NCBI RefSeq assembly: GCF_018143015.1
Contig: NC_054741.1
Location: 59,394,197-59,458,196 of the forward strand
Origin: Lytechinus variegatus
Lineage: Eukaryota > Echinodermata > Echinoidea > Temnopleuroida > Toxopneustidae
Direction: 5' to 3'
Length of the DNA: 64,000 nucleotides
Part shown: piece by piece, positions 56,633 to 64,000 of the stretch
Layout: each line of letters starts with the position of its first letter
Numbering within the stretch: position 1 is the stretch's first letter
Translations under genes and position numbers: made by a program
The notes under the pieces: generated by a model
Told to the model about the DNA's origin: nothing
Databases searched by the model: none
The model's input: the letters and a program-made list of their open reading frames with translations, nothing else

Positions 56633-57360
56633 TACTATCCTATTTTGTTTTTAATGAGTTTTCGCTTCCACGACACCCGGCAGATTCAAGAACATAGAAA
56701 CTGTATTGTCAAATCCCTTCGTGACAAAGCACAACCAAGAAGTCTTTGTCGCAAATATTGATGAATCAATACAGCAGTTTCGTCCTGGACTCTGGACACA
56801 CGTCACATTTGCATTTTTCCCATCAGCTCCGAAACTTACAACGAAATAGCGGTTCCGGTTCGCCATTTTACTACAAAGACTTTCCAATTTTCCATTGTCA
56901 TGTGACGGACAATTTCAAAACTCGCTATTGTAGGAGATATACATGTATAACGCCAAGGCAGATCTTGTCTACATAATTAAGTTAACAAATATCAACGATC
57001 AGGTAATCTAAATTGATAACATCTTTGAATAAAATCATGATCAATTCAATTCATGATGTCCTACGGCTTTTAGAAAAAAATAGATGTTTATCATGACAGG
57101 GTCACGTTCTCAATTCATTTCTGTTGTCAACACTTTCCCTATGCCTTTTCCTTTAACATTCCTACAGAATTCACAACGAGGCAAATATTCCCTTTTGTCT
57201 ATTTAAATGCGGTGAGACTGTTTCGATGTAATCAGTTTGATTGATCACAATTCTTTTCTTTCGATCAATCACATCCTATCTCCCCCATCGTCCTATGAAA
57301 CAGAGAGTAAAACCATGCAGGGTAATCTTCTGAGGCTACATCGACACTTGGGCGCCACAA
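56633..57360. other. Stretch between SINE and LINE
   Basis: Apart from the doubtful frame at 56,651-56,887 nothing was recognised. Confidence 0.4.
56651..56887 (-). CDS. Orphan open frame with promoter-like upstream motifs (doubtful)
   Basis: A 78-codon frame. An internal ATG in good context (CAAAATGGCGAACC) starts MANRNRYFVV and is followed at once by GTAAGT, so a short first exon is also possible. Upstream on the same strand is GTCACATGAC, an E-box palindrome. AAAATGGCG itself resembles a YY1 initiator motif. No protein family recognised and no downstream exon found before the U1 array. Confidence 0.2.
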   Translation of the reverse strand: MESLCSKMANRNRYFVVSFGADGKNANVTCVQSPGRNCCIDSSIFATKTSWLCFVTKGFDNTVSMFLNLPGVVEAKTH

Positions 57361-57607
57361 TTTTTTTTTTTCAATTTGTTTCCCCTCCACAGGGATTTTA
57401 TTATTATTCAAACATAACAAGATATCTTTTCAATGACAAATCAAATTAATAACAACAAAATACAGTACAACAGTAATTGCAACAAATATATAAATTGAAC
57501 TGTCAGGTTCACATAATAGTAAACAATTTAAGAAACAAGCGAGGAGTAAATGAACAATAATATTCATATGTATAATTGTACATGGAAAGGGAACTGAACA
57601 GATCACC

Positions 57608-59212
57608 TCATGTAAACATGGCACGTAATTGAAACCATTTCTTTGTAAACTTTACCATTTTACAATTTGACTCTGCGATATATTTTTCATTCTTGAAATA
57701 GTTCTGAAGTGCAAATTTGATATTATCAAAAACAGGTAATTGATGTTTTACTCTGGAAGTGTAAATCATTTGCCGTATCACTATCAATAAACAATTTAAT
57801 GCATGATTACTTGAACCTCTTAAGCCAAATAATTTTTCTTTATTAGAGAAAAATATTCTATTTCCAGTTTTAAGAAATATCCATTGTTCAAACTTGTCCC
57901 ATATATGTTTAATACATGTACATTCACAAAGTAGATGAGTGACTGTTTCACGGTGTACATTACAAAAAGTACATTCTTTTTGTTGAGCTAAATTAATTTT
58001 AAACAATATTTCATTTGTATATAAAATGCGTTGCATTATTTTGAACTGAAACCAACGTAAATTCACATCGGTAGTACAACTGAATCCAATAGAGCAATAC
58101 GACTGCCATTGATTATCATTCATATCGAATATACACTTCCACTTAAGAAAACTTTTACACTCCACTTTTCTTTTCTTTTTAAGAATCGTATAGATGTGTG
58201 AACAACCTTTATCATATTTCATAACAAGTGCTATTGTATCAGGGATAATAGGTTCTTGGAACTTGCTAAAGTGTGTGCCATTGCTAAAACCGTCTCTTAT
58301 AGCATCACATAATCCACGGTAAAAAAGAAAATTTATTTGAACATTGTATTTTTCCTGAAGGTCATTCAAAGAGAGGAAATTGCCATGTACATCTAAAATA
58401 TCATTAACAAAACGAACACCCCTATTATTTAGAGATCTACTGTGAATTGAGCTATTACCTATTTTGATAAAATCATTGTTCCATAAGGGTTGGCAAGGTA
58501 TATCATTACAGTGCATAGATAACAGTGTGCTATACGCTAAGAACATTTCTTTCCAAAAAGTATTTTTAATTTCGTGTGCCAGTCTAAAAAAATAGCTATT
58601 TCCCATATAAAGATCCAAGTTTTTAGTTTTATGCAAAAAAGAGTGGAGAAGACAAATAATATTACCGTCAATGGAACCGTTTATCATTTTTTTCATCCAA
58701 GAAATTTTCAATGACTGGCAATGCAGATTTATGTCTATCATTTTTACTCCACCTTCAGAATAACTCTGAGACATTTGATTTCTACTTACTTTATCTGGTT
58801 TCTCTCCCCATATGAATCTATGAAATTGGGAATTTACATCTTTTAGAAATAACTCACTTGGATTCGGGAGAGAAAGAATTAAGTAGTTCAATTTAGACAC
58901 AAACAATGACTTGACAACCGTAACTCTTCCAAGGACCGTCAGGTAACGTCTCAACCATGAAGTCATTTGACTTTTGATTTCTTTAAACTTTTCATTGTAA
59001 TTATGCACTGTCATTTTCTGAAGATCTGTACAAAAATCTATACCTAAATATCTGAAGTATTCATCAAATACCCAATTCAAATTCCTGTTGGCAAGAATAC
59101 AGTCTTTCTTGTTCTTGTATCCTCCAATCCATATTGCATGTGTCTTTGTTATATTAACAGTCAAACCTGAAATTGTTTTATATTTTTCCAAGATGTCAAA
59201 AGCACTACTCAA
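57608..59212 (-). pseudogene. LINE ORF2 C-terminal part with zinc-knuckle motif
   Basis: 534 codons in another frame than the YADD part. Starts with the thumb region (SSAFDILEKYKTISGLTVN, TKTHAIWIGG) and has SWLRRYLTVLGRVTVVKSLF. A CTFCNVHRETVTHLLCEC segment with the Cys-Cys-His-Cys spacing of the zf-RVT domain lies near the end. No internal stops, so decay is mild and probably recent. Confidence 0.8.
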
Positions 59213-59235
59213 TTCTCTTTCTGAACCGTTTAATG

Positions 59236-59880
59236 TCAGAAGAGTGTGTCATCTGCATACTGTAATATTTTATGACATTTACCAGAGGGCATCCTCAAAC
59301 CATCTATTGACATTGATTGTCGAAACAAAACGCCAAGTATTTCAGCACATAATAGAAAAATATATGGAGACAATGGATCTCCTTGGCGACAGCCTCGCTC
59401 TATTGAAAATCTGGGAGACAGGTGTCCATTGATTAAAACACAAGATTGAGCATTTTCATAAAACACATCAAACCATTTAACAATGGTCGGACCGAATTTA
59501 AAGAAGTGTAGTACATTGCGAATAAAGTCATGAGAAATTGAATCGAATGCCTTCTCAAAATCTATAAGTAACAATAAACCGGGAATATCGTTTAATTCAG
59601 TATATAATAATATATCATATAACAAGCGGATGTTTTCTCCGATAAAGCGTCCGGACATAAACCCTTTCTGATTTTCATGAATAAGAAGAGGGAGTACATT
59701 CTTCAATCTATTAGCTATACAAGTAGATCCTATTTTGTATACGACATTTAATAATGATATGGGTCTCCAATTTTTTAAATAGTGTCTATCTTTATTTCCT
59801 TTGGGGATTAAAGTAATAACTCCCAATTTCTGTATGTAAGGCATACCAGATAAAAATGAGGGGGACCACAATGGTCCTCT
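59236..59880 (-). pseudogene. LINE reverse transcriptase, N-terminal part (L1/Tx1 type)
   Basis: Encodes LGVITLIPKGNKD, NWRPISLLNVVYKIG, QKGFMSGRFIGENIRL, LLLLIDFEKAFDSISHDFI, GCRQGDPLSPYIFLLCAEIL and the catalytic QYADDTLF, where the frame ends. The open frame continues artificially upstream to 59,991 through the antisense of the SINE. The endonuclease part is absent. The GCRQGDPLSP and NWRPISLLN forms are typical of the L1/Tx1 group, unlike the LINE at 26,579. Confidence 0.8.
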
Positions 59881-59920
59881 GATATTAGGAGCAGGATGGG
59901 GCGAAAGTAGGTATGTAGAG

Positions 59921-60413
59921 GTGGTGTGGCTCAATGGATAAGTCTCCTGACTTAAACCACAAGGTCTGGGGTTCGAATCCCACCGCAGCACTCGCGTCCT
60001 ATTGCAAGGCGTTTATCTACACTCTAAAAAAGTTTACCCAATAGTGGGTAAAATAGGAACATGCTTGTTGGTTAGGTATTAAGATATCAAATATTTTGTA
60101 AATTTTACGCAATGTTGCGTTGAAATTTACCCTTAAAACATGCATTTTGCCTAATATGGAGTAAAAAATTACCCAGCAAACATGCATGTTCCCTTTCTAC
60201 CCAATATTGGGTAAAATTTTACTCAAGTGTTTTTAGAGTGTACATTTGCCACTCCCCACACAGGTGTAGTTAATGGGTATCCGGCAGGGAGAAATTCCTT
60301 GAGTGCTCGGGTCCATTCAGGGTAGCCGTGCTAAGGCCAGAGTAGTATGCAGCGATTAGAAACATTGTATTAAGCCCTATATAAATGTTGCATGTTATTA
60401 TTATTGTTATCAG
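59921..60413 (+). mobile_element. tRNA-derived SINE split by a MITE
   Basis: Head with A box GTGGCTCAATGGATAAGTCT and B box GGGGTTCGAATCCCA, then GCGTTTATCTA, interrupted at 60,020-60,240, resuming CATTTGCCACTCCCC and AATGGGTATCCGGCAG. Ends CTATATAAATGTTGCATG and an ATT tail. The head differs from the SINE at 3,611 but the body is related. Confidence 0.8.
60020..60240. mobile_element. Complete MITE, CACTCTAAAAA ends, TA target duplication
   Basis: 221 bp. Ends CACTCTAAAAA and TTTTTAGAGTG, flanked by TA (60,018-60,019 and 60,241-60,242). Sub-terminal TTTACCCAATA(T/G)TGGGTAAA blocks lie at both sides. The interrupted SINE reads on across the site when it is removed, which fixes the borders. 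Tc1/mariner-type by its TA duplication. Confidence 0.85.
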
Positions 60414-61251
60414 TTTCCTTTCATATTCAGAGGGAAAAGTACAGATATTGCCTAATTACACGACTCAACAATCTCTTATGAATATACCCCTCATTCGTCA
60501 TGTTCGTGTGATTTTACGATCATTTCATTTTTCTCCTTGTAAATTTCTTTTTATCGCTGGAAGGTTCTATCGAACGGTTTTGGGATGGAGGTGCATTTAC
60601 GTTTCTTGGTTACACTTTCCGTTTTCATATTTCTCAATTTATCTCCTTATTTCATTCAATGTCAATCTATTAGCCAATGATTCGTTATGATTATAGAAAG
60701 TTAGTCCATGTAGCCGTATATTTTATTTTCTGTGATGCGGAGGGGGTGCTCAAGAAACCAATTTTACTTTCCCCCATTATGTGTACATTAAATAAAAGCT
60801 TAACCAAAAAGTAAGTAACTATGGAGATTTCTTATTGTTTACTTTCTGATAATTACTCCATATTGATATTGAGTATGCACGGTCTGTTGGCTAATAGCTA
60901 AAAATTGGGCTTTTGAACAAAGTAGAAACAGATCAAAAACAAATTTCATCAGAGGTACCACACTAATTCCGTACGATTGTGCGCGGACATTTATTTTGAA
61001 TATAAGGGGAAAACAATGAATGAATTAGAGAGGGGTGGCAACATAGGGGGGCTGGGGTAATGCAAAGAAGGAAAAATAGAGAAAATAAAAATGAAAGTTC
61101 TATATCGTACATTATACATATTATTCAACGGAGACAACACATGACTTAACGCTTGAGTTGTCTTGCCTCCCCCTAAGCTATCACTGGCGCCGCCCTGGAA
61201 TAATATAATCAATGCCAATGGAAATAAGAGGGCATCCAGTTTTTTTTCCTG
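60414..61251. other. No feature recognised
   Basis: AT-rich DNA with short Phe/Ser/Ile-rich frames only. Confidence 0.45.
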
Positions 61252-61400
61252 CACTCGACCCAGGTGAGGTGAATGGGTACCCGGTATAGGAAGAAATTCC
61301 TCATGTGCTCGAGCGTCCGATCAAGGTCCATGTAGCCTTGCTAAAGCCGGGGTGATAATAACGTTATCATGCTAAGCAGCCAGTTATTATAATTATTTTT
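61252..61400 (+). mobile_element. SINE fragment, 3' body only
   Basis: CTCGACCCAGGTGAGGTGAA, GGGTACCCGG and AAGAAATTCCTCATGTGCTC match the bodies of the SINEs at 3,611 and 56,358. The tRNA-like head is missing (5'-truncated). Tail ATTATAATTATT. Confidence 0.7.
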
Positions 61401-61722
61401 TTCTGTTCGGGAAGGAGGGGGGGGGGGGGGCGATGGAGTTAACATGCGAGAGAACGGGTATCTGAACACCATTAATATTTGCCTCTCGTGTGAAAATTTC
61501 AGTCCGTATACATATACATCATGGAATAACTATATTTTCCTCATAGTTTCATTTGAGTTTACTGGGATAAACAACTTACCAGAACATTTACCGATGAATA
61601 ATGCATTAGGCGTCTCGTAAGAAACATGGAAAAATCATATTGAAAATATATCCAAAATAATTTCACGAAATATTGGTATTATTAATAGGCTAAAATTTTG
61701 CATTCCCTCCACATCATTAATC

Positions 61723-62211
61723 ATGCTCTACTCATCCTTAATCTTGCCTTATTTGAACTATGGGATTCTTATTTGGGGTGATACCCATCAATATTTATTA
61801 GATAAATTGTTGCTTTTGCAAAAGAAAGCACTTCGTATTATTCATAGTACATGTTTCCGTTCTCATACGGACCCACTTTTTCTAGAAAGTAAACTGTTGA
61901 AAGTCAAAGACCTGTATTTACTACAGTTAGGGCACTTCATGTATAGTTATAATAATAATGCACTTCCCCATATTTTTGATGCCATGTTCCCTAAAAATCA
62001 ATTTTATCATAACTACCCCACGAGACACTCTGACGAACTTCACATCCCACTTTACAGAACTTTACTGGCCAAAAATACATTCCTATTCAACGGTCCTAAA
62101 TTCTGGAACTCACTCGCTAATAATGTTAAAGACAGTGTCTCCTTGAATTCATTCAAACGTAAACTCAAACGTATCCTGCTTAATTCCTATAATTCTTCTC
62201 AACGGAACTAA
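61723..62211 (+). pseudogene. LINE ORF2 C-terminal remnant
   Basis: 162 codons, still open: MLYSSLILPYLNYGILIWGD, KKALRIIHSTCFRSHTDPLF, FYHNYPTRHSDELHIP, NGPKFWNSL. Parallels LPYLNYGIMTWGN, HNYPTRQS and YGPKYWNTL in the first LINE. In-frame LINE text extends upstream to about 61,630. The reverse transcriptase core is absent. Confidence 0.8.
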
Positions 62212-62607
62212 CACTTCATTATCTTGATTATAATCCTTACATTTTTCACTTTTATTTTATCTTTTTTCATCTATATTGTCCAGTCATATCCTTTGTTATT
62301 TCACCAGATCAAGCTGGTTCATGGTCAGCCCTTTCCCATTCTTAGTTTTACTCCTTTTTAAAAACTAGTTGTCTTGTACTGTCCTGTCTCTTGTTTTGTC
62401 TTGTCTTCTACGTCTTGTCATCCCCTCTCTCTGTTTTTTCCTGTCTTGCGCAACATATCCTTTACAACGAAGACCTCTTTGTGTGAAAAGCTTTGCATTT
62501 GTTCAGTTTTTATGTTTCCGTCAATATGATTTCTTTTTCTCTTTTTCTTTCCTGTAATACATGCATGTACGCATATAGTAAGTCGACTATAATTTCTTCT
62601 TTTCCAA

Positions 62608-62652
62608 GGGGGATCCACAATTTTACAAGCTTTGCTTTTTAGTGGATCCCCC
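62608..62652 (+). other. LINE 3' UTR hairpin, second family
   Basis: Perfect 11-bp arms GGGGGATCCAC (62608-62618) and GTGGATCCCCC (62642-62652). The loop ends TTTGCTTTTTA as in the first LINE. Confidence 0.7.
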
Positions 62653-62815
62653 TCATTTCCATATCCATTTATGCTCTATATTATACTGTGTTTTTTTTAC
62701 GAAGTAAGAATGCCTTTCTGTAAAATTGTATTTGATTTATATTGTTTTATATTACTTTGTATTATGTTTTGAATGGAAATGAAATAAAAGAATTGAATTG
62801 AATTGAATTGAATAA

Positions 62816-63201
62816 AAGCTGAATGTTATACAACGAGACATCTGATAAATGTCCATGTTCCTGGGGATCTGAAAGTCATGTGTCATCGTTTCATTTTTCA
62901 GCTCGTATTTCATTAAATGTTTAATGTCGTTTCCTTTAATTGCTGTCTGCTTCATTGCGGAGTCGTTTATGAGCAAATGCCAATGAACCTTTATGGAAAA
63001 CACAAACCTTTGAAAAACCCTATTTTCCTTCGAGGCGAATTTGTAAATGAAGCAAATAATACAATTTGAATACTCACGACTATCATGTCTACCCTCTTTC
63101 CCTCATAAAACAGCTGTCTCCCAGACTCTCTCTTCCGTTCTTCCACTTTTTGCTCTCTTCTCCGAGTGTTAATTCACTTTCTTTCACTCCATGGCGCATG
63201 T
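62816..63201. other. No feature recognised
   Basis: Ordinary AT-rich sequence followed by a short CT-rich patch. Confidence 0.4.
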
Positions 63202-63416
63202 GTGGAAATCCCAGGGGGGACGCGTCCCCCTACCCAAAATAGTAGGGGGACACAATATCAAATGTTTCCCGACTATTTTTGTTCTTTTGTGATGGAAATA
63301 AATGCATTATTAAAACTCGAAATAAAACATGTATTTTGAAGGAGATGACCTTACGTTTTATAATCTTTTATTATTTTTGGCTTGAGTCCCCCTTACCTTT
63401 GGGTTGAGATTTCCGC
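63202..63416. mobile_element. Possible small inverted-repeat element
   Basis: GTGGAAATC at the left and GATTTCCGC at the right are inverted with one mismatch. Next to them lie GGGGGGACGCGTCCCCC and a GTCCCCCTTACC block. About 215 bp, no frame. Confidence 0.4.
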
Positions 63417-64000
63417 CCTTGCCATGGCACCCTTTACCTCTCAACCTTTCCATATTTTTTCCGTCCTATGCTATTCCCCTCTTCTCTCTTTTCATCCCTG
63501 TGTCATTCGACTTTGATCTTGCTTACTATTATGTCTATCTCGCCCATACCACTCCAGTGCACTCCCTCCTTGAAGGGATGGTCCATGCTGAAAATATTTA
63601 TATTTGAATAAATAGAGTAAAATTCACAGAGCAAAATGCTGAAAATTTCATCAAAATCGAATAACAAATAACATAGTTGTTGAATGTTCAAGTTTATAAA
63701 TATTTTGTAAAAACAGTTATATTCACATCGTCATGAACATTAATTAAGTGGGCTGATGATGTCGCATCCCCATTTTCCTTTTTCTTATTTTATTGCATGA
63801 AATTATACATGTTTCATTTTTTCATACATGTGTAAATAATGTGTCTCTATTATGATGAAATAAGTTGTGACAATAAATAACTAATGCGTTTAATCAGTTG
63901 TCAATCCAATTGTTTTAGTTCTTGGTAGACAAAATTTGAAACAAAACAACTAATTTTATGTAATAGAATACAAAAGAACAAGTGGGGATATGACATCACC
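63417..64000. other. No feature recognised to window end
   Basis: CT-rich patch, then AT-rich DNA; no exon or RNA gene seen. Confidence 0.4.

Larger units (their letters stand above)
57361..59880 (-). mobile_element. L1/Tx1-type LINE, 5'-truncated
   Basis: Minus-strand element ending in an 11-base poly(A) (T-run 57361-57371 on +), preceded by AATAAAATCCC. The coding part runs to the 5' break near 59,880, which falls just before the RT domain. Beyond it lies a SINE. One frame change separates the two open frames between 59,236 and 59,212. Confidence 0.85.
61625..62815 (+). mobile_element. CR1/Jockey-group LINE, strongly 5'-truncated
   Basis: Contains only the C-terminal coding end, a 3' UTR with a hairpin at 62608-62652 and a tail of repeated ATTGA units ending about 62,815. 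The coding end aligns with residues 850-1022 of the LINE at 26,669 but with many substitutions, so it is a separate subfamily. Confidence 0.8.

Noticed and set aside
59088-59432. 114-residue + strand open frame
   Set aside because: Antisense of the LINE reverse transcriptase, across its frame change.

Overview
This is animal nuclear DNA, most likely from an echinoderm and probably a sea urchin. It is AT-rich, with long introns, GT-AG exons, tRNA-derived SINEs, CR1/Jockey-type and L1/Tx1-type LINEs and many short inverted-repeat DNA elements. The strongest clue to the lineage is a tandem array of U1 snRNA genes with a unit of about 1.4 kb, an arrangement established for sea urchins. The lineage is inferred and was not tested by alignment.

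Region 1 (1-14,466, + strand) holds the 3' part of one host gene. It has twelve phase-compatible exons whose product carries the seven-transmembrane domain of the TMEM145/GPR180 (GOST, GpcrRhopsn4) family plus a tail of about 249 residues. One expected membrane segment (TM2) was not found. The introns are full of MITEs and one SINE. Just after the stop codon, the last exon appears as three further decayed tandem copies.

Region 2 (14,467-26,578) shows no convincing host gene. It contains a DNA element with an internal minisatellite whose units carry a perfect DR1 nuclear-receptor motif, a nested 1.18 kb DNA element, a SINE inside the minisatellite, a hAT-like element with a periodic GCGAGCGCGAAGCGCGAG motif, and an AGATCT-rich satellite with a higher-order unit of about 395 bp.

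Region 3 (26,579-30,331, + strand) is a CR1/Jockey-type LINE with an uninterrupted endonuclease-reverse transcriptase frame, followed by smaller DNA elements to about 31,800.

Region 4 (about 31,967-55,925) is the main feature: eighteen U1 snRNA genes, all on the minus strand, in 1.22-1.39 kb units. Eleven copies have the same 162-nt RNA sequence and seven are variants. The units follow a three-unit higher-order pattern, and two promoter classes differ by a 16-bp block containing TGACGT. The two edge copies look dead: one has Sm-site and stem 4 damage, the other a promoter deletion. The many short open frames in this array are not proteins; they are overlapping reads of the U1 RNA and its flanks. 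The exon-like CAG/GTAAGT on the + strand is the complement of the U1 5' end, which base-pairs with splice donors.

Region 5 (55,926-64,000) holds SINEs, a 5'-truncated L1/Tx1-type LINE on the minus strand, a SINE split by a TA-flanked MITE, and a second 5'-truncated CR1/Jockey-type LINE. Its 3' UTR shares a hairpin with the LINE of region 3. No retrovirus-like or Polinton-like element, CRISPR array or bacterial feature was seen.
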